64,000 nt of DNA from an uncultured Acetatifactor sp. GTDB lineage: Bacteria; Bacillota; Clostridia; Lachnospirales; Lachnospiraceae. The notes under the pieces were generated by a model, which was given only the letters and a program-made list of their open reading frames with translations, did no database searches and was not told the DNA's origin. The position numbers and the translations under genes were made by a program. This document shows, in pieces, positions 26,798-35,014 of the stretch. Every line of letters starts with the position of its first letter. Position 1 is the stretch's first letter. The DNA lies in the NCBI GenBank assembly GCA_947627535.1, contig CANQWM010000001.1:124001-188000 (forward strand), written 5' to 3'.

Positions 26798-28231
26798 ATG
26801 GAAAAGAAAAATTTATGGGAAACCTACAGCGCAAAGCAGATGAAAGAGCTGGAGAAACTGAATCAGGAGTACAGAGATTTCCTGGACAACGGAAAGACCG
26901 AGCGGGAGTGTATCGACAGGATCGTCAACACCATTGAGGCGGAGGGATACCGGGAGCTGGAGACGCTGATCAAGGCCGGGACAAGGCTGAAAAAGGGCGA
27001 CAAGGTGTACAGCGTCTGGATGAACAAATCCATCGCCATGTTCCGCATCGGCTCCGAACCGCTTGAGGAGGGCATGAATATTCTCGGCGCCCATATCGAC
27101 AGCCCCAGGCTGGATGTAAAGCAGAACCCTCTCTACGAGGACGGCGGCTTTGCCTATCTTGACACGCACTACTACGGCGGCGTGAAGAAATATCAGTGGG
27201 TTGCTATCCCGCTGAGCCTTCATGGTGTGATCGTGAAAAAGGACGGCACCACGGTGGAGATCAATATCGGCGACAACGAGGACGATCCGGTATTCTTTGT
27301 GTCCGATCTTCTGATCCATCTGGCCGGGGAGCAGATGGAGAAAAAAGCGTCCAAGGTTATCGAGGGCGAGGCGCTGGATCTGATCGTCGGCAACAGACCG
27401 CTTGTCATCGACAATAAGAAGGACAGGAAAGGCGAAGGGGAATCGGAGGAAAAGGAAAAGGCAAAAGAGGGCGTGAAGGCCGGTGTGCTGGATATCCTAA
27501 AAAAGACCTACGGCGTTGAAGAGGAAGATTTCATCTCCGCGGAGCTTGAGATTGTACCCGCGGGGAAGGCAAGGGAATCTGGCCTTGACAGGAGCATGAT
27601 TCTGGCTTACGGGCAGGACGACAGAGTCTGCGCGTTTACCTCCATGCGGGCCATGCTGGATGTAAAGGATTCCCGGCGCACCGCGTGCTGTATTCTGGTG
27701 GACAAGGAAGAGATCGGTTCCGTGGGCGCCACGGGAATGCAGTCCCGGTTCTTTGAGAACGCCGTGGCGGAATTGATGAACCTCTGCGGCGGGTACAGCG
27801 AGCTTGGCGTGAGAAGATGCCTGGCGCACAGCTGTATGCTTTCCTCCGACGTCAGCGCGGGCTACGATCCGTCTTACGCATCCTGTTTTGAAAAGAAAAA
27901 CGCGGCCTTTTTGGGCAGCGGCATGGTGTTCAACAAGTTTACCGGCTCCCGTGGAAAGAGCGGCTCCAACGACGCGAACGCGGAGTATCTGGCGCATCTG
28001 CGCAAGGTTCTTGACGAGAAAAAGGTGGGATACCAGACTGCGGAGCTGGGCAAGGTAGATGTAGGCGGCGGCGGGACTATCGCGTATATCCTTGCCCTGT
28101 ACGGCATGAATGTAGTGGACAGCGGCGTGGCGGTATTGAATATGCATGCGCCCTGGGAGGCGACGAGCAAGGCGGATGTCTATGAGGCGTACCGCGGTTA
28201 TATGGCCTTTGTGGAAGGGGCAGCAATGTAA
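26798..28231 (+). CDS. M18-family aminopeptidase
   Basis: A 477-aa cytosolic zinc aminopeptidase of family M18 (aspartyl aminopeptidase-like; ApeA/LAP4 group). Metal-site and catalytic regions are visible as [19 protein letters not shown] (first His-Asp), [15 protein letters not shown] (Glu-Glu) and [18 protein letters not shown] (C-terminal His). The protein is likely part of a large dodecamer, as known for the family. The start follows AGGAGAGAG. Its stop codon shares a base with the queA start, so the two genes are tightly coupled. Confidence 0.94.
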   Translation: MEKKNLWETYSAKQMKELEKLNQEYRDFLDNGKTERECIDRIVNTIEAEGYRELETLIKAGTRLKKGDKVYSVWMNKSIAMFRIGSEPLEEGMNILGAHIDSPRLDVKQNPLYEDGGFAYLDTHYYGGVKKYQWVAIPLSLHGVIVKKDGTTVEINIGDNEDDPVFFVSDLLIHLAGEQMEKKASKVIEGEALDLIVGNRPLVIDNKKDRKGEGESEEKEKAKEGVKAGVLDILKKTYGVEEEDFISAELEIVPAGKARESGLDRSMILAYGQDDRVCAFTSMRAMLDVKDSRRTACCILVDKEEIGSVGATGMQSRFFENAVAELMNLCGGYSELGVRRCLAHSCMLSSDVSAGYDPSYASCFEKKNAAFLGSGMVFNKFTGSRGKSGSNDANAEYLAHLRKVLDEKKVGYQTAELGKVDVGGGGTIAYILALYGMNVVDSGVAVLNMHAPWEATSKADVYEAYRGYMAFVEGAAM

Positions 28232-29271
28232 TGCTGAAAAAATCGGACTTTTATTTTGACCTGCCGAAGGAACTGATCGCCCAGGATCCTCTGCAGGACC
28301 GTTCCGCCTCCCGGCTCCTTGTGCTGGATAAGGAGACAGGGGCGGTATCGCACCATGTGTTCCGGGACATTGTGGATTTCCTGGAGCCCGGAGACTGCCT
28401 GGTGCTGAACGATACCAAGGTGATACCGGCGCGGCTTCTGGGGGAGAGAGAAGGGACCGGCGGCAGGGTGGAAGTCCTTCTGTTAAACAGAAGAGAAGGC
28501 GACGTATGGGAGACCCTTGTAAAGCCCGGGAAAAAATGCAGGCCGGGCGCAAGGCTTTCCTTTGGGAACGGCCTTTTAAAGGCCGAAGTCCTTGGAACGG
28601 TGGAAGAGGGGAACCGGCTGATCCGTTTTGCATACGAGGGAATTTTTGAAGAGATCCTGGACCGGCTGGGGGAGATGCCGCTTCCCCCTTACATTACCCA
28701 TAAACTGAAGGATAAGGAGCGCTACCAGACGGTTTACGCCAGGTACGAGGGCTCCGCCGCGGCGCCCACGGCAGGTCTGCACTTTACGGAGGAACTGCTG
28801 GAGCAGATCCGGGAAAAGGGTGTGAAGATCGTTTTTGTGACCCTTCATGTGGGGCTTGGGACGTTCCGGCCCGTGAAGGAAGAGAATGTGACGGATCATC
28901 ACATGCATTCGGAGTTTTACCGGGTGTCCCCGGAGGCGGCCGGAGAGATCAACGCCGCGAAGCGGGCGGGAAAGAGAGTGATCTGTGTAGGGACAACCGC
29001 CTGCAGGACGCTGGAGAGCGCGGCGGACGAAGGGGGCGAGGTAAGGCCGGGAAGCGGAAACACACAGATCTTTATCTATCCCGGATACCGGTTTAAAGTG
29101 CTGGACGCCCTGATCACAAATTTTCATCTGCCGGAATCGACGCTGGTCATGCTGGTGTCGGCGCTGGCGGGCCGGGAGAACGTGCTGAACGCATACGCCG
29201 AGGCCGTGAAGGAAAAATACCGGTTTTTCAGCTTCGGGGACGCGATGTTTATTGTATCACGGCAAGGATAG
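28231..29271 (+). CDS. queA: S-adenosylmethionine:tRNA ribosyltransferase-isomerase
   Basis: QueA transfers and isomerises the ribosyl group of SAM onto 7-aminomethyl-7-deazaguanine in tRNA, the penultimate step of queuosine synthesis. It is 346 aa with family motifs [15 protein letters not shown] at the N-terminus, [27 protein letters not shown], and [32 protein letters not shown] is near the end. No other queuosine gene (tgt, queC-F) is visible nearby. The start overlaps the M18 stop. Confidence 0.97.
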   Translation: MLKKSDFYFDLPKELIAQDPLQDRSASRLLVLDKETGAVSHHVFRDIVDFLEPGDCLVLNDTKVIPARLLGEREGTGGRVEVLLLNRREGDVWETLVKPGKKCRPGARLSFGNGLLKAEVLGTVEEGNRLIRFAYEGIFEEILDRLGEMPLPPYITHKLKDKERYQTVYARYEGSAAAPTAGLHFTEELLEQIREKGVKIVFVTLHVGLGTFRPVKEENVTDHHMHSEFYRVSPEAAGEINAAKRAGKRVICVGTTACRTLESAADEGGEVRPGSGNTQIFIYPGYRFKVLDALITNFHLPESTLVMLVSALAGRENVLNAYAEAVKEKYRFFSFGDAMFIVSRQG

Positions 29272-29289
29272 AGGGATTTTTGACTGTCA

Positions 29290-29913
29290 ATGAAAACCGG
29301 AAATAGTATGAAACTGCGAAATAAGATAATCATGACGGCGGTGTCTGCCGTCCTTTTGACGGCGCTCTATATGGTCATTTTCGGGTTCTCGGCGCAGGAT
29401 GCGGAACAGTCCGGCTCCTTAAGCCTGCGGATCTCGGAGGGCGCCGTGGAACTTCTCGATTCCCTGACGGGAGGGAACTGGAGCAGGCAGTTCAAGGAGG
29501 AGCTGGCGCTTTATTTTCAGCATCCCATCAGGAAGCTGGCTCATTTTGGGGAATACACCTGTGTGGGCATTCTGGTGTACCTGATCTGGAGACCCTGGAT
29601 GAAGCGGGGAAGAAGGCTGTATCTTCTCACCGTTGTATGGGTATTTGTCTCCGGGGCCTGCGACGAGTTCCACCAGCTTTTTGTACCCGGCCGCTACGGG
29701 GGCCCTGCAGATGTATGTCTCGATACCTGCGGCGGTATTTTCGGCCTTCTGCTCTGCATTGGGGCGGAAATGCTGTACCGGCGTTTCCGGGGGCGGAAAG
29801 CAAAACAAAAACAGAGCGCGGAGCATGACCGCGCGGAAGCTCAGCCGGGCTCGTGTACCGTATATCCGGCCTCCGAAAGCAGCCTTGCGCCTTCTGCCAG
29901 AGAAGATTCCTGA
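29290..29913 (+). CDS. VanZ-like membrane protein
   Basis: A 207-aa protein with four likely membrane segments and the VanZ-type signature HPIRKLAHFGEYTCVGILVYL plus DEFHQLFVPGR. VanZ confers low-level teicoplanin resistance in enterococci, but most homologues have no proven role. Start is at 29290, with an ATG six codons later (29308) as an alternative. The last 73 bases overlap the end of the convergent prephenate dehydrogenase gene, and the C-terminal 50 residues are low-complexity Lys/Gln/Ala/Ser. Confidence 0.85.
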   Translation: MKTGNSMKLRNKIIMTAVSAVLLTALYMVIFGFSAQDAEQSGSLSLRISEGAVELLDSLTGGNWSRQFKEELALYFQHPIRKLAHFGEYTCVGILVYLIWRPWMKRGRRLYLLTVVWVFVSGACDEFHQLFVPGRYGGPADVCLDTCGGIFGLLLCIGAEMLYRRFRGRKAKQKQSAEHDRAEAQPGSCTVYPASESSLAPSAREDS

Positions 29914-30941
29914 TAAAATTCGATTCTGAGAACGCCGTCCTCGGATTCCCTGTTATGGGAAATGGAGATATTCTTGATGCTCAGCTGATGATCTGCCAGA
30001 AGCGTGACGATATGCGCCAGCGCGCCAGCGTGGTCCGCAATGTCCACGCTGATCCGGAAGGAGCGTTTGATGGGGCCGCTGGAGAGATCCGCAAAAGAGT
30101 CCCGGTAGGTTCTTGCGCTGTCGAAGAGCCGGTAAAGTTCGTCCGTATCGCTTCGGTCCACGGCGTCCTTAAACTCCGTCAGCGTCTGAATATAGCGGGA
30201 GAGCAGATCGGAAATATTATCCCGGTTGGTCAGACAGATCTGCTGCCACATGACAGCGGAGGAGGAGGCGATCCGGGTGATGTCCTTGAAGCCCCCGGCG
30301 GCCACCATGCGCATCAGTCCGTCCGGGGAATCGCTCTGCCGGATGAGATTTACCAGGGACGCGGCCGCCACATGGGGCAGATGGCTGACGGCAGCGGTCA
30401 CATAGTCGTGCTGCCTGCAGTCCAGTACCAGCGGAATGGCCCCCAGACCCGCAACAAGCGCCCGGAGGGCTTCCAGCTTTTCCGGCGCTGCTAAAGGGGA
30501 GGGAGTCAGGATATAGTAAGCGTTTTCCAGCAGGGATGCCTTGGAGTTTACGTATCCCGTGCGCTCGCTTCCGGCCATGGGGTGGCCGCCGATAAAACGG
30601 TCCCCAAGACCCGCCCGCCGGACAGCTTCATGAATGCCGGATTTGACGCTCCCAACGTCTGTCAGCACGCAGGAATCGGAGAGCACCCTTTTCACGGCAG
30701 ACAGGTTCTCGTCGTTTCTCTGTACGGGAGCGCAGAGAAAGAGATAGTCACAGGGGAGAAAGGCCTCATTGATCTCTTCGGAGATGATGTCAACGACCCC
30801 TTCTTTTTTCGCAAGGGACAACGATTCTTTGTTCACATCGTACGCGATGATCGCTGTGTCGGGATAAAACTGTCTGAGCGCTCTGGCGATGGAGCCGCCG
30901 ATCAGGCCGAGACCGATGAAGCCGCAGGTCAGATGTGACAT
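29841..30941 (-). CDS. tyrA: Prephenate dehydrogenase with C-terminal ACT domain
   Basis: A 366-aa NAD-dependent enzyme that oxidises prephenate to 4-hydroxyphenylpyruvate for tyrosine synthesis. The N-terminal Rossmann loop is GFIGLGLIGGSIARAL, followed by LTDVGSVKSGI and GGHPMAGSERTGY. The middle helical domain has HDYVTAAVSHLPHVAAASLVN. The final 75 or so residues form an ACT regulatory domain (FRISVDIADHAGALAHIV), consistent with feedback by tyrosine. The start follows GAGGTA. It is monocistronic with its own strong promoter and overlaps the VanZ-like gene convergently. Confidence 0.95.
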   Translation of the reverse strand: MSHLTCGFIGLGLIGGSIARALRQFYPDTAIIAYDVNKESLSLAKKEGVVDIISEEINEAFLPCDYLFLCAPVQRNDENLSAVKRVLSDSCVLTDVGSVKSGIHEAVRRAGLGDRFIGGHPMAGSERTGYVNSKASLLENAYYILTPSPLAAPEKLEALRALVAGLGAIPLVLDCRQHDYVTAAVSHLPHVAAASLVNLIRQSDSPDGLMRMVAAGGFKDITRIASSSAVMWQQICLTNRDNISDLLSRYIQTLTEFKDAVDRSDTDELYRLFDSARTYRDSFADLSSGPIKRSFRISVDIADHAGALAHIVTLLADHQLSIKNISISHNRESEDGVLRIEFYQESSLAEGARLLSEAGYTVHEPG

Positions 30942-31014
30942 ATTTGGATACCTCGTTTCTTGGGCTGCGCGGGGACGCTGGCCCCGGCCGCATGCTTCTG
31001 GATTGTACCCCGAT

Positions 31015-31043
31015 ACTATACCACTTTAAAGTGCGAAAGTCAA
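31015..31043 (-). promoter_or_regulatory. tyrA promoter with embedded palindrome
   Basis: On the minus strand: TTGACT, a 17-base spacer and TATAGT. The spacer contains a perfect 12-base palindrome, CACTTTAAAGTG (31022-31033), a possible repressor site. Confidence 0.75.
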
Positions 31044-31081
31044 CAGAAACAGAAAAAATGTGAAAAACATCTAATAACGGG

Positions 31082-31110
31082 TTGTAAAAAAGGCTTTTTT
31101 TTAGTAAAAT
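31082..31110 (+). promoter_or_regulatory. Putative promoter of the EF-G2 gene
   Basis: TTGTAA at 31082-31087, a 17-base spacer (containing a T8 run) and TAAAAT at 31105-31110. It is divergent from the tyrA promoter about 40 bases away. Confidence 0.7.
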
Positions 31111-31187
31111 GGCAGTATGGGAACCGATGGGTCCGGACAGAGGCAGGACAATATCCCCAAAATCATATAAGTCGGAGGAAACTCAAT

Positions 31188-33281
31188 ATGAAAGTTTACA
31201 CAACTGACAAGATTCGCAACGTGGTACTCCTTGGACACGGCGGAAGCGGTAAGACCAGCCTTGCGGAAGCGATGGCTTACCTGTCCGGAATCACCTCCAG
31301 AATGGGAAAGGTGACGGACGGAAACACCATCAGCGATTACGGCAAGGAGGAACAGAAACGCCAGTTTTCCATCAGCGCCTCCGTGATCCCCGTGGAGTGG
31401 GAGGGCTGTAAGATCAATATCATAGATACCCCGGGCTATTTTGACTTCGTGGGCGAAGTGGAAGAGGCGGTCAGCGCTGCCGGAGCGGCGGTCATCGTGG
31501 TAAACGGAAAATCCGGCATTGAGGTGGGAACCCAGAAGGCGTGGGAGCTGTGTGAAAAGTATAAGCTGCCCCGGATCATCTATGTCTCCAATATGGATGT
31601 GGACAACGCTTCCTTCCGCCAGGTGGTGGAGGATATGACGGCGGCCTACGGAAAGAAGATGGCGCCTTTCCATCTTCCCATCCGTGAGAACGAGAAATTT
31701 GTGGGCTATGTGAACGTTGTGACAGAGACCGGAAACCGCTGGCAGGGAAAGGACGTCGTCCCCTGCGAGGTGCCCGAGTACAATAAGGCGAACCTGCAGA
31801 TCTGCCGGGACACGCTGATGGAGGCGGTGGCCGAGACCAGCGAGGAGATGATGGAGCGCTATTTCGGCGGAGAGACCTTCTCCGAGGCGGAGATCCGCGC
31901 CGCCCTCAGGACCAACGTCTGCGACTGCAGCATCGTGCCTATGACCATGGGCTCCAACACGCTCTGCCAGGGCGTCTACACGCTGTTAGACGATATCGTG
32001 AAATATATGCCAAGCCCCGAGAACCGCAAGGTGGCGGGTATCAACCTGAAGACGAACGAGATCTACAACGCGGACTATGATTTCTCAAAGGCAAAATCCG
32101 CGTATATCTGGAAGACCATTGTGGATCCCTTTATCGGCAAGTATTCCCTGATCAAGGTAAACTCCGGCGTACTCAAGACGGACGACCTGATCTACAACGT
32201 GGATAAGGATATCGAGGAGAAGATCGGCAAGCTGTATGTGCTTCAGGGAAACAAGCCCATGGAGGTGCCGGAGCTGCATGCAGGCGATATCGGCGCACTG
32301 GCGAAGCTGTCCGGCGCGCGTACCGGCGACAGCCTTTCCACAAAAGCATGCGCCATCAAGTTTGGAAAGTTTGAAATCTCGACGCCGTATACTTACATGC
32401 GCTACAAGCCGAAGAACAAAGCCGATGTGGATAAAATCTCCCAGGCGCTGCAGAAGATCACACATGAGGACCTGACAGTCAGGACGGTGAACGATTCCGA
32501 CAACCGCCAGATGCTGCTTTACGGCATGGGCGACCAGCATCTTGAGATCATTGCCAGCAGGCTTTTAAACGAGTACAAGGTGGAGGTAGAGCTTACGCGG
32601 CCCAAGATCGCCTACAGGGAGACCATTAAGGCCAATTCCGACGTGGAATATAAATACAAGAAACAGTCCGGCGGCCACGGCCAGTACGGCCACGTCAAGA
32701 TGCGCTTCAGCCCCTCCGGAGACCTGGAGAAGCCCTATGTATTTGAACAGGAGGTGGTAGGCGGGGCAGTGCCGAAGAACTACTACCCGGCGGTGGAGAA
32801 GGGACTGCAGGAATCTGTCCAGAGAGGCCCCATGGCTGCCTATCCCGTGGTAGGGGTGAAGGCTGTGCTCTATGACGGCTCCTATCATCCCGTGGACTCG
32901 TCGGAGCAGGCGTTCAAGGTTGCCACCGTTCAGGCGTTCCGGAAGGGATTTATGGAAGCGAAGCCCGTGCTTTTGGAGCCTATCGCATCCCTGAAGGTTA
33001 CGGTGCCTGACACCTATACCGGCGACGTTATGGGCGATCTGAACAAGCGCAGGGGCCGTGTCCTTGGCATGAACCCCCTGGCGGGCGGCAGGCAGGTTAT
33101 CGAGGCGGATATTCCTGTGAGCAGTCTATACGGTTACTGTACGGATCTCAGATCCATGACCGGCGGCAGAGGAGAGTACACCTATGAGTTCGCGCGCTAT
33201 GAGCAGGCGCCTTCGGATGTGCAGGAGAAGGAAGTAGCCGAGCGTGCGGCGAAGGTGGCGGAGAACAGCGGCGAGGAGTAA
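31188..33281 (+). CDS. EF-G2-type translational GTPase
   Basis: A 697-aa five-domain elongation factor G homologue. The P-loop is GHGGSGKTS (16-24) rather than the canonical AHIDAGKTT. The G3 motif is DTPGYFDF, with Tyr84 in place of the catalytic His of EF-G, and G4 reads SNMD instead of NKMD. These changes are shared with the EF-G2 group (for example the second EF-G of Thermus), so this is probably not the housekeeping translocase. Domain IV is present with GGHGQYGHVKMRFSP. The ATG at 31188 follows CGGAGG; the longer ORF starts in the divergent promoter region. Its cellular role in Clostridia is not established. Confidence 0.9.
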   Translation: MKVYTTDKIRNVVLLGHGGSGKTSLAEAMAYLSGITSRMGKVTDGNTISDYGKEEQKRQFSISASVIPVEWEGCKINIIDTPGYFDFVGEVEEAVSAAGAAVIVVNGKSGIEVGTQKAWELCEKYKLPRIIYVSNMDVDNASFRQVVEDMTAAYGKKMAPFHLPIRENEKFVGYVNVVTETGNRWQGKDVVPCEVPEYNKANLQICRDTLMEAVAETSEEMMERYFGGETFSEAEIRAALRTNVCDCSIVPMTMGSNTLCQGVYTLLDDIVKYMPSPENRKVAGINLKTNEIYNADYDFSKAKSAYIWKTIVDPFIGKYSLIKVNSGVLKTDDLIYNVDKDIEEKIGKLYVLQGNKPMEVPELHAGDIGALAKLSGARTGDSLSTKACAIKFGKFEISTPYTYMRYKPKNKADVDKISQALQKITHEDLTVRTVNDSDNRQMLLYGMGDQHLEIIASRLLNEYKVEVELTRPKIAYRETIKANSDVEYKYKKQSGGHGQYGHVKMRFSPSGDLEKPYVFEQEVVGGAVPKNYYPAVEKGLQESVQRGPMAAYPVVGVKAVLYDGSYHPVDSSEQAFKVATVQAFRKGFMEAKPVLLEPIASLKVTVPDTYTGDVMGDLNKRRGRVLGMNPLAGGRQVIEADIPVSSLYGYCTDLRSMTGGRGEYTYEFARYEQAPSDVQEKEVAERAAKVAENSGEE

Positions 33282-33294
33282 GAACGGCAGCGGG

Positions 33295-34740
33295 ATGAGA
33301 GAAAAGAGTTATCATATTTTGTGGGTGCTGCTTCCGCTGGCGGGCCTGGTTCTCTGGGGGGGTTACGGCATTACCGAAAATCTTTGGTATGACGAGGCAT
33401 ATTCGGCTGCGCTGGTAACCCATACGCCCTGGGAGATCGTAAGGATTACCGCCAGCGATGTGCATTCCCCCTTTTATTATTTCCTGCTGCAGATCGTCTG
33501 GAGGATTTTCGGCCCCATTATGGGGTTTCGATGCCTGAAGTGGTTTTCCATTCTGGCCATGACAGGCTATATGCTGCTGGGAAAGTATTATGTAAAGAAA
33601 TTCTTTGGGGAAAAGGTATCCGTCTGGTTCCTGTTTTTTTCCATCGTTATGCCGATTATGCTGGTGCAGAGCGGCACGGTGAGGATGTACGCGATGGCTC
33701 TGTTTTTTATGACGCTGTCGGAGCTGCTCATGCTGGATCTTTACAGGGAACCGTCACGGAAAAAGTGGCTGCTGTTTTTCGCGGCAAGCGTCTGCAGCGT
33801 ATACAGCCATACCTATGCCATGCTGCAGATGTTCTTTTTGTATTTGATTTTTCTTGCCGTTATCCTGTACAAAAAGAGGTATGAGCTTCTGAAGGGATTT
33901 TTTATCTGCGGCGTGGGTGTTTCCGTTCTGTATCTGCCGTGGCTGTTTGTTGTTTTTCTGCAGCTGAAGCAGCGGACGGGCGGTATGGCGGGGGCAGATG
34001 CCGGCCAGATGATAGCTGCGACGATGTGGGATTGTTTCACAGAGTGGTTTACGGCTTTGGAGAAGCCGGTCTGGCCTGTTTTTTATGGGGAGGCGGCGCT
34101 GTTTCTGTTCCTGTGCTGGAAAGGCGCGGGGTGGATGAGAAAACGGAGGAACTGCATTCCCGGCCTGGGTGTCCTCGCTATAGCGCTGACCATAGCTGCA
34201 AGCCTTGCCGTCTATCTTTTCACGGGACAGGGATTTTTCGGACGGGTATTTTTCCCGGGGTTTGCGTCGGTTATGCTTCTGTATGCTGTTGGGATGGAAC
34301 AGCTGCGTTCCCGAATCGGGAAGGGACTTGTAATCGCCGCGGCGCTGGTGTGCTTTGTCCTGCAGTACCGTTCGGAGCTGGAGCTGGAATACGATCCGGG
34401 ACTCCAGACATGGAAAGACTTTGTGGAGGAGAATGTGCAGGAGAACGACATGATTATGGCGCCCAATGTGCATACGCTTTACCTCAGTGTGTTCTGTCCC
34501 GATACAGATTTTATGATTTACATGTACCTCCCCGGAAATTCGCCTTTCCGCGCGCAGGTTTTTTCGGACTTTCCTCAGCTTGACAGATTTGCAGGGCGCC
34601 AGGCGACGTTATGGTATGTCTGTGCCGAGGGGGAGACGCCGGACTTTCTGGAAGGGCGGTTCACCTGGGAGGAAGCGCTGAATTTCCACTATATGTATCA
34701 GGATTTCACGGTTTTTCAGCTGAGCCCGTCGGCTCTGTAA
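33295..34740 (+). CDS. GT-C membrane glycosyltransferase (GT39-like)
   Basis: A 481-aa integral membrane protein with about ten to twelve hydrophobic segments. The first extracellular loop carries LWYDEAYSAALV, the acidic motif of GT-C glycosyltransferases such as the PMT/ArnT (GT39/GT83) group, which use polyprenyl-phosphate sugars. The C-terminal 100 residues form a soluble outer domain (WYVCAEGETPDF). It starts 14 bases after the EF-G2 stop; the ORF track start overlaps that gene and is less likely. The acceptor (protein, lipid or wall polymer) is unknown. Confidence 0.82.
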   Translation: MREKSYHILWVLLPLAGLVLWGGYGITENLWYDEAYSAALVTHTPWEIVRITASDVHSPFYYFLLQIVWRIFGPIMGFRCLKWFSILAMTGYMLLGKYYVKKFFGEKVSVWFLFFSIVMPIMLVQSGTVRMYAMALFFMTLSELLMLDLYREPSRKKWLLFFAASVCSVYSHTYAMLQMFFLYLIFLAVILYKKRYELLKGFFICGVGVSVLYLPWLFVVFLQLKQRTGGMAGADAGQMIAATMWDCFTEWFTALEKPVWPVFYGEAALFLFLCWKGAGWMRKRRNCIPGLGVLAIALTIAASLAVYLFTGQGFFGRVFFPGFASVMLLYAVGMEQLRSRIGKGLVIAAALVCFVLQYRSELELEYDPGLQTWKDFVEENVQENDMIMAPNVHTLYLSVFCPDTDFMIYMYLPGNSPFRAQVFSDFPQLDRFAGRQATLWYVCAEGETPDFLEGRFTWEEALNFHYMYQDFTVFQLSPSAL

Positions 34741-34810
34741 ATGGAATCCCGGCACCCCGGCGTTTCGGTTCCCGGATTCCATGCTTTCAGTTCCCGGATT
34801 CCATGCTTTT
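34741..34810 (+). terminator. Terminator-like hairpin with duplicated 3' arm
   Basis: ATGGAATCCCGG at 34741 can pair with CCGGATTCCAT in either of two direct repeats (34768-34788 and 34790-34810, each GTTCCCGGATTCCATGCTTT). Both copies end in a short T-tract. Only one stem can form at a time. Confidence 0.6.
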
Positions 34811-34815
34811 CGCTC

Positions 34816-34844
34816 TTGACAGGATATCGTAAAACGGATAAAAT
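34816..34844 (+). promoter_or_regulatory. leuS promoter
   Basis: TTGACA at 34816-34821, an exact 17-base spacer and TAAAAT at 34839-34844. The transcript would begin near 34851, giving a leader of about 165 bases. Confidence 0.88.
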
Positions 34845-34850
34845 GAGTAA

Positions 34851-34969
34851 AGTTTTATGATGCAGCCGAGAGGAAGACGAAGCAGAGCAGCCGCAGGCGG
34901 TGGAACCGTTACAGATCGGAAAAAGGATACAGCCCTTTCGTCTTAAAAGGCGGGAGGGCCTTTATATTG
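34851..34969 (+). promoter_or_regulatory. leuS leader with alternative antiterminator/terminator pairing
   Basis: AAGACGAA at 34874-34881 is perfectly complementary to TTCGTCTT at 34937-34944. The second of these is also the 3' part of the 5' arm of a terminator-like stem (34932-34944 with 34947-34959). The two structures are mutually exclusive, the pattern of an attenuator or riboswitch. GGTGGAACCG at 34899-34908 recalls the T-box UGGNACC core, but the leader is too short for a normal Stem I and lacks the AGGG and GCG flanks. The inducing signal is unknown; uncharged tRNA-Leu is the natural guess. Confidence 0.55.
34932..34965 (+). terminator. Attenuator hairpin upstream of leuS
   Basis: GCCCTTTCGTCTT pairs with AAGGCGGGAGGGC; all positions pair if G-U is allowed, with the top pairs opening to form the loop. 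CTTTATATT follows. The U-tract is interrupted, so termination may be partial. Confidence 0.55.
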
Positions 34970-35014
34970 TGCTGCGCAGACCGGAAACGGCGCAAAAAGA
35001 GAGGAGACGGACCT

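Noticed and set aside
34895-34910. Canonical T-box in front of leuS
   Set aside because: Only the UGGAACC core matches. The AGGG and GCG flanks, Stem I and a Leu specifier loop could not be found.
34857-34946. 29-codon leader peptide in the leuS leader (MMQPRGRR...)
   Set aside because: It has no good ribosome binding site and only one Leu codon, so a leucine-codon attenuation mechanism is not supported.
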